Assembly (NCBI RefSeq): GCF_003664585.1
Contig: NZ_RCHI01000021.1
Coordinates: 1-51,421, forward strand
Direction of reading: 5' to 3'
Length of the DNA: 51,421 nt
Source: Paenirhodobacter hankyongi
Lineage (GTDB): Bacteria; Pseudomonadota; Alphaproteobacteria; Rhodobacterales; Rhodobacteraceae
Positions 1 to 8,477 of this stretch are shown piece after piece. The position numbers and the translations under genes are program-made. The notes below the pieces were generated by a model that was given only the letters and a program-made list of their open reading frames with translations, searched no databases and had not been told where the DNA came from. Each line of letters starts with the position of its first letter. Position 1 is the stretch's first letter.

Positions 1-28
1 GCTCTTCGCTGAAACGGCTTCTCTTCAT
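1..28 (-). CDS. IS3-family transposase OrfA, N-terminal 9 codons only
   Basis: Reading leftward from the ATG at 28-26, the codons give MKRSRFSEE before the window ends. This matches the conserved start of IS3-family OrfA proteins, the small helix-turn-helix subunit made before the OrfAB frameshift product. A good Shine-Dalgarno (AGGAGA) lies a few bases upstream on the minus strand, and the IS terminal repeat follows at 93. Only the start is visible, so whether the gene is intact cannot be judged. Confidence 0.7.
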
Positions 29-93
29 CGTCTGTCTCCTTGGTTGGAGAACAGGCTAACCTCAAAACGAGGACGTTTCAGGGGAGCAGGTCA
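1..93 (-). mobile_element. IS3-family insertion sequence, left terminal fragment
   Basis: Read on the minus strand from position 93, the sequence begins TGACCTGCTCCCCTGAAA, which resembles the terminal inverted repeats of IS3-family (IS407-like group) elements. About 40 bases further on there is a ribosome binding site (AGGAGACAG) and the start of an OrfA-like reading frame. The element continues beyond the window edge, so only its transposase-proximal end is visible. The four bases after the end (CCAT, 94-97) would be one copy of a target duplication if this group's usual 4-bp duplication applies. The family assignment rests on recalled family ends and the first nine residues of OrfA. Confidence 0.72.
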
Positions 94-424
94 CCATGCG
101 CACACCTGCCGAGGCATTCAGATTAGCGGCTTAAACTGAGCAGATTCCGCTGGGTCAATACAAATCTTCGATCCCATCAACGACCCCCGGCGGAAGCTGC
201 CACACCGCCGTCGGACCGAACTCCGCTCCGGGCAAGCAGACACCCCAGAAGCGCATTGTGCGCTTGCGCAATCAGAGCGCCCGGCCACGCCACCCGGCCA
301 CGCCACCCGGCCACGCTACCAATGATACGTCTCCCTATCTCTATACCGAACGCGCCCGTCACGAACGGGGGACCTAAGAGCGGAAGGCTTGCTCTTGCTT
401 GCCATCCTGTCCTATGAAGTCGAC
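94..424. other. intergenic region between IS end and tetR, no gene seen
   Basis: Short open frames here are arginine-rich shadow translations with no recognisable domain. The only structure is a short tandem repeat at 281-319. The region presumably carries the promoter of the TetR gene, but no convincing -35/-10 pair was found. Confidence 0.5.
281..319. repeat. three tandem copies of a 13-bp unit
   Basis: The unit CCGGCCACGCCAC is repeated at 281-293, 294-306 and 307-319; the last copy has one C-to-T change. It lies outside any supported gene, between the IS end and the TetR gene. Confidence 0.85.
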
Positions 425-1063
425 ATGACTGACCAATCTGATGCGGAAACCGGCTGGAGAGGCTCCTACGAAGGTTGGCTCGAGGCGGCCTATGAGGCGC
501 TCGTCGAGAACGGCATCGACGCGGTCAAGATCCTGCCCCTTGCCAACCGTCTCAAGCTGTCCCGCACCAGTTTCTACTGGCATTTCAAGGATCGGGAGAC
601 GCTGCTCCAGGCGCTCGCCAGTCGTTGGGACACGCGCACGACGGCGCCGCTTGTCGCGGCGGCATCAAGCTATGCCGAAACCGAGGCCGAGGCGCTTTTG
701 AACGTGATCGGGTGTTTCCTGCGCGAGGAGACCTTCGATGACAGGCTTGAATTCGCCGTGCGGAGCTGGGCGCTTCAGGACGACCGCATCATGGAGAGGG
801 TCCGGGCCGCGGATTCACTGCGGCTGACGGCGCTTTGCGATCTGCTGCGCAAATGGGGGCATGAGCCGATCGACGCAGACGTGCGCGCCCGCACGATCTA
901 CCTTGCGCAGATCGGCTATATCTCGATGCAGGTTCGGGAACCGCTTGCCCTTCGCATGGCGCGGATCCCGAATTACGTCGAGATCTACAGTGGCGGCAAG
1001 GCGCCGGAGCCGCGCGAGATGGCCCGGTTCTATGCCAGGCATGACTATGTGCCCGTCAGCTGA
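425..1063 (+). CDS. TetR/AcrR-family transcriptional regulator
   Basis: A 212-residue DNA-binding regulator. The N-terminal helix-turn-helix (about residues 18-60) ends in the typical TetR recognition segment LSRTSFYWHFKDRETLL; the remaining ~150 residues are a helical ligand/dimerisation domain with no readable ligand specificity. The frame is open from a TTG at 389, but the ATG at 425 (MTDQSD) gives the usual family length and was chosen. It converges on the flavin oxidoreductase gene at 1211-3247, with an inverted repeat between them. Its target is unknown; the neighbouring oxidoreductase or amine-transport genes are reasonable guesses. Confidence 0.85.
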   Translation: MTDQSDAETGWRGSYEGWLEAAYEALVENGIDAVKILPLANRLKLSRTSFYWHFKDRETLLQALASRWDTRTTAPLVAAASSYAETEAEALLNVIGCFLREETFDDRLEFAVRSWALQDDRIMERVRAADSLRLTALCDLLRKWGHEPIDADVRARTIYLAQIGYISMQVREPLALRMARIPNYVEIYSGGKAPEPREMARFYARHDYVPVS

Positions 1064-1160
1064 TCTGCGCGAGTGGACGGGGGGATTCCCGTCCGCTCGG
1101 TCCGTTGTGCCCTGCTCGCCGCGAGGATCTCGGCGCGCGTGCGACAGTCGCCGCCAACGG

Positions 1161-1191
1161 CCTTCGGGCAAGCGACACGCCGGCCCGAAGG
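1161..1191. terminator. candidate bidirectional terminator hairpin
   Basis: CCTTCGGGC (1161-1169) and GCCCGAAGG (1183-1191) form a perfect 9-bp stem with a 13-nt loop, between the convergent TetR and oxidoreductase genes. No T-tract follows, so the assignment rests on stem and location. Confidence 0.45.
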
Positions 1192-1210
1192 GGCGCGGTG
1201 CGGGCCGGAG

Positions 1211-3247
1211 TCACAGATCCTTCACCAGCCGCAGCGCGTCATAGAGCGCCGCATGGGTGTTGCGCGCGGCCACCGCATCACCGATGCGGAACAGGCGGAA
1301 CGCCCCGTCGGGATTGGGGGCGAGGGTCTGCAGACCGCCGGTCGTCAGGGCCTCGTAATCGACCTCGCCGAGGTTCGACGACAGCGGCTTCAGCTCGAAA
1401 TAGAGCTCGTCGAGCGGCCGGGTGCCGTGGTTCACCACGACCTGATCGACCAGCCGGTCGCGCGTGACATCGCTGTAATCCGAGCCCAGCACCGCCCGCA
1501 ACCGATTGCCCTCGCGCGCGACCGCGTGCAGCCGCCAGGTCACGGTGAAGGTCGTGTCGCGCTTTTGCAGATTGCGCATGTAGGGCACGAGGTTCATCGC
1601 CATCACCTCGGGCGCGAAGCTGCGGTCCGGGGTCACGATCTCGACCGCGGCGCCGGTGCGCGAGATCAGGTCGGCGGCCTGCAGGCCCGCGTGATCGCCC
1701 GCATCGTCGAAGATCAGCACCGTGCGGCCGGGCTTCACATCGCCCGAGAGAATGTCCCAGGCCGAACAGACGAGGTCGTTGCCGGCCGTGAGCACCTCGG
1801 TATGGGGTAGCCCGCCGGTCGCGATGATCACCTCGTTGGGCGCGGTGGCCAGAACGGTCCCGGCATCGGCAACAGTGTTGAAATGGAAGGTGACACCCTT
1901 CTTCTCGCATTGCGCCATGCGCCAGGCGATGATCGAGATCATCTCGCGGCGGCGTTCGTCAAGGGCAGTGAGGCGGATCTGGCCGCCGGGTTCGTCTGCC
2001 GCCTCGAAGACCGTCACCGCATGGCCGCGCTCGGCCGCGACACGGGCGGCCTCGATCCCGGCGGGACCGGCGCCGACGATGGTGACGCGGCGCCTTTCCG
2101 TGGCGGCGGGGATGGTCTGCGGCATCGTCTGCTCGCGCCCGGTGGCGGGGTTGTGCAGGCAAAACGCCATGCCGCCCTGGTAGATCCGGTCGAGGCAGTA
2201 GTTCGCACCGACGCAGGGGCGGATGTCGTCCTCGCGGCCCTCGATCACCTTGCGCACCAGATGCGGGTCGGCCATGTGGGCGCGGGTCATGCCGACCATG
2301 TCAACGAGCCCCGCGGCGATCGCGTGACGTGCCGTCGGCACATCGGGGATCTTGGCGGCGTGGAAGGTCGGGACATTGGTCGCGGCGCGGATCTTGCCGG
2401 CAAATTCCAGATGCGGCGCGTTGCGCATGCCCTGCACCGGGATCACATCGGTCAGCCCGGCGTCGGTGTCGATATGGCCCTTCACCACATTGAGGAAGTC
2501 GACCAGCCCGCTCTCCTTCAGCTTGTGCGAGATGGTGAGGCCGTCCTCGGCGGTCAGCCCACCGGGCAGATCCTCGTCGCCGGTATAGCGCACGCCGAGG
2601 ATGAAATCCTCGCCGCAGCGGTCGCGGATGCCGCGCAGGATCTCGAAGGTGAAGCGCAGCCGGTTGTCGAGGCTGCCGCCATAGGGGCCGTCGAGATCAT
2701 TGGTCAGCGGCGACCAGAACTGATCCATCAGATGGCCATAGGCCTGCAGTTCCAGCCCGTCGAGGCCGGCGGCCTTCATCCGTTCCGCCGCGTCGACATA
2801 GTCGTTGATGATGCGGGCGATATCCCAGTCTTCCAGCTTCTTCGGGAACGACCGGTGCGCCGCCTCGCGCTCATGTCCGGGCGAGACGACGGGCAGCCAG
2901 TCGGCCTTGTCCCAGCGGGTGCGGCGCCCGAGATGGGTCAGCTGGATCATCACCGCTGCGCCATGATCGTGGCATTCGTCGGCGAGCTGCTTCATCCAGC
3001 CGACGACCTCGTCCTTCCAGGCGAGGATGTTGTTGAACACCGGCGGGCTGTCGCGCGAAACCGAGGCCGATCCCGCCGTCATCGTCAGCGCCACCCCCGC
3101 CTTCGCCCGCTCGACGTGATAGGCGCGATACCGTTCCTTCGGCATGCCGTCCTCGGGATAGGCCGGCTCGTGGCTGGTGATCATGATGCGGTTGCGCAGC
3201 GTGAGATGCTTGAGCTGGAAGGGCTGGAGGAGGGGATCGTTCGACAT
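1211..3247 (-). CDS. FMN/FAD oxidoreductase of the trimethylamine dehydrogenase / old yellow enzyme family, N-methylproline-demethylase-like
   Basis: A 678-residue cytosolic flavoenzyme. Residues ~1-340 form an OYE-type FMN TIM barrel (MTSHEPAY, IQLTHLGRRTRW and GLELQAYGHLMDQF are recognisable). Residues ~345-365 correspond to the Fe-S loop, and ~385-678 are an FAD/NAD(P)-binding region with the Rossmann motif VTIVGAGPAGIEAA. The N-terminal half resembles what I recall of proteobacterial N-methylproline (proline betaine) demethylases, so oxidative demethylation of an N-methylated amine or amino acid is likely. The cluster loop reads CVGANYC...C, lacking the second Cys of the CxxCxxxC motif of dienoyl-CoA reductase. 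The ATG at 3247 (MSNDPLLQPF) was preferred over upstream in-frame starts because homology begins there. It is divergent from the polyamine-type transporter, which may import its substrate. Confidence 0.82.
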   Translation of the reverse strand: MSNDPLLQPFQLKHLTLRNRIMITSHEPAYPEDGMPKERYRAYHVERAKAGVALTMTAGSASVSRDSPPVFNNILAWKDEVVGWMKQLADECHDHGAAVMIQLTHLGRRTRWDKADWLPVVSPGHEREAAHRSFPKKLEDWDIARIINDYVDAAERMKAAGLDGLELQAYGHLMDQFWSPLTNDLDGPYGGSLDNRLRFTFEILRGIRDRCGEDFILGVRYTGDEDLPGGLTAEDGLTISHKLKESGLVDFLNVVKGHIDTDAGLTDVIPVQGMRNAPHLEFAGKIRAATNVPTFHAAKIPDVPTARHAIAAGLVDMVGMTRAHMADPHLVRKVIEGREDDIRPCVGANYCLDRIYQGGMAFCLHNPATGREQTMPQTIPAATERRRVTIVGAGPAGIEAARVAAERGHAVTVFEAADEPGGQIRLTALDERRREMISIIAWRMAQCEKKGVTFHFNTVADAGTVLATAPNEVIIATGGLPHTEVLTAGNDLVCSAWDILSGDVKPGRTVLIFDDAGDHAGLQAADLISRTGAAVEIVTPDRSFAPEVMAMNLVPYMRNLQKRDTTFTVTWRLHAVAREGNRLRAVLGSDYSDVTRDRLVDQVVVNHGTRPLDELYFELKPLSSNLGEVDYEALTTGGLQTLAPNPDGAFRLFRIGDAVAARNTHAALYDALRLVKDL

Positions 3248-3726
3248 CGGAGCGGCCTTTTCGGGTGGGATGTACGGAGAGATTGGCTGATAATGTTCAC
3301 ATGTGTCAATTAAAAGTCCGCGGGTGAACTCTCCGGGCGCCAATATGCCATCGAGGAGTACAGAGGTGGACATTATTCGTGCCGAGCGCGCCGGCCGGCC
3401 CGGCATGCCGTCCGTTCTCCATCGTCGGATCGAGCCGGATCAGGGGAGAAAACGCCACGGGACGGAAACGCCGCAACCGGATGGGGGGGGGCGTCCTTCG
3501 GGCACGGGGGCAGGCTTCGGCATGGCGACGATCGACCCCTCGGGATTTCAAGGCGGGTTTCCTCTCACCGGCTTTTGCAACCGGGCCGGGCGGCGAACGC
3601 AACCAACGCGCGGCACAGGGCATTTGACAGAAATGAAAATGACTCATAACTTTTCACGAAACGATAAATTATGGATCCGGTTTTCGATTCCCGCCGTGAT
3701 CCCCCCGACATGGGAGGGGAGAGAAG
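3248..3726. other. divergent intergenic region between oxidoreductase and transporter operon
   Basis: About 480 bp with no supported gene; a 182-residue open frame crossing it has no domain and runs into the permease gene out of frame. It contains the rightward promoter candidate at 3624-3652. It also holds a perfect 8-bp palindrome CACATGTG at 3298-3305, overlapping a minus-strand TTGACA (3309-3304) that could serve the oxidoreductase. A guanine run lies at 3484-3491. Confidence 0.6.
3624..3652 (+). promoter_or_regulatory. candidate sigma-70 promoter for the Pot-like operon
   Basis: A perfect -35 box TTGACA (3624-3629) is followed after 17 bp by TAACTT (3647-3652), in a locally AT-rich stretch about 75 bp before the first permease start. 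The -10 matches the consensus at only three positions. The AT-rich repeats around it (GAAATGAAAATGA) may be operator DNA for the XRE-cupin regulator of this operon. Confidence 0.45.
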
Positions 3727-4587
3727 ATGCGACGACTGGCAAACGGGGCGGGGTTCCTGTGCGCGATGTCCTTGCCCGGCGCGCTGGTGACCTTCGGACT
3801 GGTGGCCTTTGCGCTGGCGCTGGTGCTGGGGCTCGGGTTCCGGGTCAATGACCAGGGGCTGCTGCGCGGCCCGCTGACGCTGGGCAATTTCGCGCAGATC
3901 CTGGCCGACCCGCTCTATGCCAAGGTGATGCTGCGCTCGCTCTGGATCTCGGGGCTGGTGACGCTGGCCACCGTCGTCACCGCCTATCCGGTCGCCTGGT
4001 ATCTGGCCTTCCGCGCCGGGCGGCATCGCGGCCTGCTGCTGTTCCTCGTCACCTTGCCGTTCTGGACGAGCTACCTGCTGCGCGTCTTCGCCTGGAAGAT
4101 CGTCCTTGCCTACAACGGCGTGCTGAACTCGGCGATGATCGAGCTTGGCCTGTGGGACAAGCCGTCGATGATGTTCCTGAACAACCCGGCGGCGGTGGTG
4201 CTGACGCTGGCCCATGCCTATGCGCCCTTCGCGATCCTGCCGATCTATGTCGCGCTGCAGACGATCCCGCGCTCGCTGCTCGAGGCGGGGGCGGATCTTG
4301 GTGCCACCAAGGCGCAGCTGTTTCGCCGCGTGGTGCTGCCGATCTCGATGCCCGGGGTTCTGGGCGGGGCGCTCGTCGTCTTCGTGCCGACGCTGGGCGA
4401 CTACGTCACGCCGGCGATGGTCGGCGGCCCGGCCAGCACGATGATCGGCACCCTGATCCAGGCGCAGTTCGGCAAGGCGAACGACTGGCCGTTCGGCGCC
4501 GCACTCGCCACCGCCACCATGCTCGTCATCCTGATCGCCGTCGCGCTGGTGCGGCAGGCCGATCGCCGCTGGGGGAGCCGGACATGA
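3727..4587 (+). CDS. ABC transporter permease, PotB-like (polyamine/opine/Fe family)
   Basis: A 286-residue inner-membrane permease of the type I importer fold with about six hydrophobic helices. The EAA signature loop is visible around residues 190-215 (LEAGADLGATKAQLFRRV), the contact site for the ATPase. The sequence RVNDQGLLRGPLTLGNFAQIL matches the periplasmic region of PotB-type permeases. It is the first gene of a five-gene operon, ending in an ATGA overlap with the second permease. The closest class is spermidine/putrescine-type; the nearby demethylase suggests an amine or betaine substrate, by inference only. Confidence 0.88.
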   Translation: MRRLANGAGFLCAMSLPGALVTFGLVAFALALVLGLGFRVNDQGLLRGPLTLGNFAQILADPLYAKVMLRSLWISGLVTLATVVTAYPVAWYLAFRAGRHRGLLLFLVTLPFWTSYLLRVFAWKIVLAYNGVLNSAMIELGLWDKPSMMFLNNPAAVVLTLAHAYAPFAILPIYVALQTIPRSLLEAGADLGATKAQLFRRVVLPISMPGVLGGALVVFVPTLGDYVTPAMVGGPASTMIGTLIQAQFGKANDWPFGAALATATMLVILIAVALVRQADRRWGSRT

Positions 4588-5360
4588 AACAGGGCCGCCT
4601 GCTGCCGATCTACATCGGCGCCTATCTCGTCTTTCTCTATCTGCCCGTGGCGCTGATCCCGCTGTTCTCCTTCAACGATTCGATCCAGGCCGCGTTCCCG
4701 ATGAAGGGGTTGACGCTCGAGTGGTATCGCACGCTGCTGCAAACCCCGGCGATCGGGCAGGCGCTGAGGAACAGCCTGGGCATCGCGATCGCCGCGGCCA
4801 GCATCGCGACGCTCTGCGCCACCACGATCACCTATCTCGAGGTCTTCCCGCGCCCCGTGCTGTCGCGGCTGATCGGGGTGCTCGCGCGGCTGCCGATCCT
4901 GATCCCGGGGGTCATCGTCGGCATCGCGCTGCTGATCCTCGTCAATCTCGCCGGCCTCGGCCCCTCGCGGATCGCGATCGTGCTGGGCCATGTGCTGGTC
5001 TGCCTGCCCGCGGCCGTCACCGTGCTGCGCGCGCGCTTCGCGGCGATCCCGCGCTCGATCGCCGAGGCGGCGGCCGACCTTGGCGCCTCGGATTTCACCG
5101 TGTTCCGCCGCGCCGTGCTGCCGCTCGCCTGGTCGGCGATCGGCTCGGCTTTCACGTTGTCCTTCCTCACCTCGTTCGACGAGTTCATCGTCGCCTATTT
5201 CCTCGCCGGCACGGAGCCCACGCTGCCGCTTTATATCTGGAGCCAGCTGCGCTTCCCGAAATCGCTGCCGGTGGTGATGGCGCTTGGCGCGCTGATCTTG
5301 CTGGTCTCGGCCCTGCTCGCGGGTCTCGCGGAGCTGCTGCGTCGGCGCAGCCGGGTCTGA
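4584..5360 (+). CDS. ABC transporter permease, PotC-like
   Basis: A 258-residue inner-membrane permease partnering the preceding PotB-like protein. An N-terminal helix (PIYIGAYLVFLYLPVALIPL) is followed by FSFNDS, the classical PotC landmark. The EAA loop is at about residues 155-180 (IAEAAADLGASDFTVFRRA), and the Asp/Glu-rich SFDEFIVAYF of PotC-type permeases follows. The same frame is open far upstream, but the ATG at 4584, overlapping the previous stop as ATGA, gives the correct length and the proper N-terminal membrane segment. Confidence 0.88.
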   Translation: MKQGRLLPIYIGAYLVFLYLPVALIPLFSFNDSIQAAFPMKGLTLEWYRTLLQTPAIGQALRNSLGIAIAAASIATLCATTITYLEVFPRPVLSRLIGVLARLPILIPGVIVGIALLILVNLAGLGPSRIAIVLGHVLVCLPAAVTVLRARFAAIPRSIAEAAADLGASDFTVFRRAVLPLAWSAIGSAFTLSFLTSFDEFIVAYFLAGTEPTLPLYIWSQLRFPKSLPVVMALGALILLVSALLAGLAELLRRRSRV

Positions 5361-5414
5361 GCCCGCCCGGAACGACAAGAAAACCAAGACGAACAACAAC
5401 AGGAGGTCATACCA

Positions 5415-6455
5415 ATGAAGAAGACGCTGCTTACGCTGACGCTTGCCGCCGGGGTCGCCACGCCCGCCTTGGCCGAGGACAAGCTCAGCTATTTCACCTG
5501 GTCGGGGTACGAGCTGCCCGAGTTCAGCCAGAGCTTCCTGAAGGCGCATCCCGACGCGCTCGAGACCTCGGTCTTCGGCGATGACGACGACGCCTTCACC
5601 AAGGTCAAGGCGGGCTTCCCCCCCGATGTCGCCCATCCCTGCTACGACAAGATCGCGCGCTGGAACAAGGAAGGCCTGCTGCAGCCGATCGACACTACGC
5701 GGATCAAGAACTGGAACAGCATCTTCCCGGTTCTGCGCGAGCTGCCCGACATCCAGGCGGGCGATGGCAAGGTCTGGATGGTGCCGTGGGACTGGGGCAA
5801 TACCTCGGTGCTCTACCGCTCCGACATGGTCGCGCCCGATGCCGAGCAGAGCTGGAACATGCTCTGGGATCCGCAATATGCGGGCCGCCTTGCCACCATC
5901 GACGCGGTGCATGACACGCCGGTCGTCGCCGCGCTTCTGGCGGGGGTCAGCCCCTTCGACATGGACGCCGACGGCCTGAAGAAGGTCGAGGAGAAGCTGC
6001 GCGAACAGCGCCCGGTGCTGTCGAGCTATACCACCGACATGACCTCGGTCGAGCAGTCGCTCGCCTCGGGGGAACTCGTCGCGGCGATGACCTGGAACGC
6101 CTCTGCGGTGGCGCTGAAGAAGCAGGGCGTGCCGGTCGAGTTCATGAACCCGAAGGAAGGCATGCTGACCTGGACCTGCGGCTTCGTGCTGCTGAAGGAC
6201 GCGAAGAACGTCGATCTCGCCTATGATCTGATCAACAGCCGCCTCGAGCCCGACTCGGGCAAGGCGCTGATCGAGAATTACGGCTATGGCGCCTCGACCG
6301 CGACCGCCTTCGCCGAGGTGCCGCAGGAGAAGCTCGACGAGCTGAAACTGCCCGCCGATCCGCAGACGATGCTCTCGACGACGGTCTTCACCGGGCCGAT
6401 GAAGCAGAATGACGAGCTTGCCAAGATGTTCGAGCGGATCAAGGCCGGCGGCTGA
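5415..6455 (+). CDS. periplasmic substrate-binding protein, PotD-like
   Basis: A 346-residue solute-binding protein. Residues 1-20 are a Sec signal peptide (MKKTLLTLTLAAGVATPALA, cleaved before EDKLSYF). The mature protein begins LSYFTWSGYELPEF, the first strand of PotD/PotF-type proteins, and contains the WMVPWDWGNTSVLYR hinge segment typical of the family. The start is preceded by a strong AGGAGGT Shine-Dalgarno. Acidic residues that bind polyamine amino groups cannot be assigned reliably without an alignment, so the ligand remains open (polyamine, betaine or related cation). Confidence 0.87.
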   Translation: MKKTLLTLTLAAGVATPALAEDKLSYFTWSGYELPEFSQSFLKAHPDALETSVFGDDDDAFTKVKAGFPPDVAHPCYDKIARWNKEGLLQPIDTTRIKNWNSIFPVLRELPDIQAGDGKVWMVPWDWGNTSVLYRSDMVAPDAEQSWNMLWDPQYAGRLATIDAVHDTPVVAALLAGVSPFDMDADGLKKVEEKLREQRPVLSSYTTDMTSVEQSLASGELVAAMTWNASAVALKKQGVPVEFMNPKEGMLTWTCGFVLLKDAKNVDLAYDLINSRLEPDSGKALIENYGYGASTATAFAEVPQEKLDELKLPADPQTMLSTTVFTGPMKQNDELAKMFERIKAGG

Positions 6456-6523
6456 GCAGGGCCAGGAACAGGGCGGGGGCCGGTGGCCTCTGCCCACAGC
6501 CGGAAAGCGAGAAGAAAGAGACG

Positions 6524-7141
6524 ATGGGTCAGGACATTTCCACCGACGCCGCCGACACCGCGCGCGACGAGAACAACGCCGACGTCATGGTCGGGCGGCG
6601 CCTGCGCGCGCTTCGGCTCGAGGCGGGGCTATCGCTGACCGAACTTGCCGGGCAGGCGGGGATCTCGGTCGGCGCGCTCAGCCAGATCGAGCGCGGGGTC
6701 TCCTCGCTCCGGGTGCGCACGCTCTGGCCGCTCGCCACCGCGCTCGGCGTCGATGCCGCGCGGCTGCTCGAGGACAGTGCCGAGAGCAACGACATCTACT
6801 GCGTGCGCGCGGGCAACCGGCGTGACATCCCGGTGCATTCCGAGGGGGTGCGCAAGCAGCTCCTCTCCCCGCCCGGCGCCGCGCTCACCGGCATGCTGGT
6901 CGAGGTCGAGCCCGGCGGCGGCACCGCCGAGGCCTATTCGCATCAGGGCCACGAGTTCGGCTTCGTGATGCAGGGCACGGCGCAGCTGGTGATCGACGGC
7001 ACCACCTATCATCTGCGCACCGGCGACAGCTTCGCCTTCCGCTCGTTGCTGCTCCACTCCTTCCGCAACGAGGGAGACGAGCGCTGCATCATCATCTGGA
7101 TCAATGCCACCAAGAAATCGGAGGTGCGCGATGACGAATGA
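6524..7141 (+). CDS. XRE-family regulator with C-terminal cupin domain
   Basis: A 205-residue regulator. The N-terminal lambda-repressor-like HTH (about residues 25-80) carries SLTELAGQAGISVGALSQIE. A flexible link leads to a C-terminal cupin sensor domain (about 110-190) with HEFGFVMQGTAQLVIDG and the GDSFAFRS turn. This architecture is that of PuuR-type regulators, which bind small ligands in the cupin barrel and control amine catabolism or transport. It lies inside the transporter operon, and its last 11 bases overlap the ATPase start, so it most likely regulates this operon. Confidence 0.88.
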   Translation: MGQDISTDAADTARDENNADVMVGRRLRALRLEAGLSLTELAGQAGISVGALSQIERGVSSLRVRTLWPLATALGVDAARLLEDSAESNDIYCVRAGNRRDIPVHSEGVRKQLLSPPGAALTGMLVEVEPGGGTAEAYSHQGHEFGFVMQGTAQLVIDGTTYHLRTGDSFAFRSLLLHSFRNEGDERCIIIWINATKKSEVRDDE

Positions 7142-8195
7142 CCCGCTCCTGAGCCTGCGCAAGGTCAGCAAGATCTTCGGCAACGGGCATTTCGGCCTGA
7201 AGGACATCGACCTCGACATTGCGGCCGGCGAATTCGTGAGCCTGCTCGGCCCCTCGGGCTGCGGCAAGACGACGACGCTGCGCGTGGTCGCGGGGTTCGA
7301 GGCGGCAAGTTCGGGGCAGATCCTGCTGGGCGGTGCCGAGATCGGCCATCTGCCGCCGAACCGCCGGCCGGTGAACACGGTGTTTCAGGATTACGCGGTC
7401 TTTCCGCACATGGATGTGGCCGAGAACGTGGCCTTCGGGCTTTCGGTGCGCGGCACGCCGCGGGCCGAGATCCGCCGCAAGGTGGCCGAGGCGCTCGAGC
7501 TCGTGGGCCTTGCCGACAAGGCGAAACGCCCGGTCTCGGCGCTCTCGGGCGGGCAGCGCCAGCGTGTGGCGCTGGCCCGCGCGATCGTCTGCGAGCCGCA
7601 GCTTCTGCTGCTGGACGAGCCGCTCTCGGCGCTGGACGCGAGCCTGCGCGAGCAGATGCAGATCGAGCTGAAGAACCTGCAGGCGCGGCTTGGCACCACC
7701 TTCGTGATGGTCACCCACGACCAGACCGAGGCGCTGTCGATCTCGGACCGGATCGCGGTGATGCAGGGCGGCGAGATCGAGCAGATCGCCTCGCCGGCCG
7801 AGCTTTACGATCGCCCCGCCACCCGCTTCGTCGCGGGGTTCATCGGCACGATGAACCTGCTGCCGGGCAAGGTCTCGGCCGATGGCCGGCTCGAGGTGCC
7901 GGGATCGAGCCTGCCGATGCCGGCCGAGGCGCATGGGTTCGGCGCGGGCAGCGCCGTGGTTCTGGGCCTGCGCCCCGAGGATCTCGAGCTGTCGACCGCC
8001 GCCGCCGGCATCCCGATCCGGGTCGAGAACGTGGTCTTCCACGGCCGCAGCCTGCGGGTGATCGGCCGGGTTTCCAGCGGCGAGGAGATGATCCTCGACG
8101 TGCCGCGTTCGGCCGCGGCCGAACTGCCCGCCGCCGGGGCGAGTGCGGCGCTGCGCCTGCGCGCGGGCGCGGTGCCGGTGGTGCTGCCGGCCTGA
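7131..8195 (+). CDS. ABC transporter ATPase, PotA-like
   Basis: A 354-residue ATPase energising the PotBC-like permeases. It has all canonical motifs: Walker A GPSGCGKTTT near residue 40, Q-loop FQDYAVFPHM, signature LSGGQRQRVALARAI, Walker B LLLLDEPLSALD, and the switch histidine in VTHDQTEAL. The C-terminal TOBE-type domain (about residues 240-354) follows FIGTMNLLPG. The start at 7131 (MTNDPLL) lies 11 bases inside the upstream regulator gene; nine more upstream codons are open but improbable. A GC-rich hairpin follows the gene. Confidence 0.9.
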   Translation: MTNDPLLSLRKVSKIFGNGHFGLKDIDLDIAAGEFVSLLGPSGCGKTTTLRVVAGFEAASSGQILLGGAEIGHLPPNRRPVNTVFQDYAVFPHMDVAENVAFGLSVRGTPRAEIRRKVAEALELVGLADKAKRPVSALSGGQRQRVALARAIVCEPQLLLLDEPLSALDASLREQMQIELKNLQARLGTTFVMVTHDQTEALSISDRIAVMQGGEIEQIASPAELYDRPATRFVAGFIGTMNLLPGKVSADGRLEVPGSSLPMPAEAHGFGAGSAVVLGLRPEDLELSTAAAGIPIRVENVVFHGRSLRVIGRVSSGEEMILDVPRSAAAELPAAGASAALRLRAGAVPVVLPA

Positions 8196-8217
8196 GCCCG
8201 GTCCGATCTTTACGGGT

Positions 8218-8239
8218 GGCGCGCCTCAGGCGGCGCGCC
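8218..8239. terminator. candidate terminator hairpin between convergent genes
   Basis: GGCGCGCC occurs at 8218-8225 and again at 8232-8239, forming an 8-bp stem with a 6-nt loop that includes the stop codon of the minus-strand membrane protein. There is no clear T-tract, so it may only attenuate transcription. Confidence 0.4.
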
Positions 8240-8477
8240 GCTGCGGGGCCGCGTTGCGCAGGAACCCCACCACGGTGAACAGCAGCCACGCGCCTTGCGA
8301 CACGAAGGCGCCCAGATTCCACTGCCAGAACAGCGACGTCAGCAGCGCCAGCGCGCCAAGCACGTTCAGCAGCGCATAGCGCCCGTCGCGGACGGAAAGC
8401 CGCCCCATCTGCAACAGCGCATAGGCGCCAAGGTAGGCTCCGGCCCCGACAAGGCCGATCACGTCAGGCAGGTTCAT
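8226..8477 (-). CDS. small membrane protein, CBU_0592-like
   Basis: An 83-residue protein with three hydrophobic segments: DVIGLVGAGAYLGAYALL, YALLNVLGALALLTSLFW, and FVSQGAWLLFTVVGFL. It ends with a short basic tail. It resembles the widespread small membrane proteins named after Coxiella CBU_0592, whose function is unknown. The ATG at 8477 is preferred because GGAG lies eight bases upstream; a GTG three codons earlier is possible. It stands alone, convergent with the PotA-like gene and divergent from the LysR gene. Confidence 0.7.
   Translation of the reverse strand: MNLPDVIGLVGAGAYLGAYALLQMGRLSVRDGRYALLNVLGALALLTSLFWQWNLGAFVSQGAWLLFTVVGFLRNAAPQRRAA

Noticed and set aside
3303-3851. Open frame of 182 codons in the intergenic region
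   Set aside because: It runs out of frame into the PotB-like permease, contains no domain, and crosses the promoter candidate.
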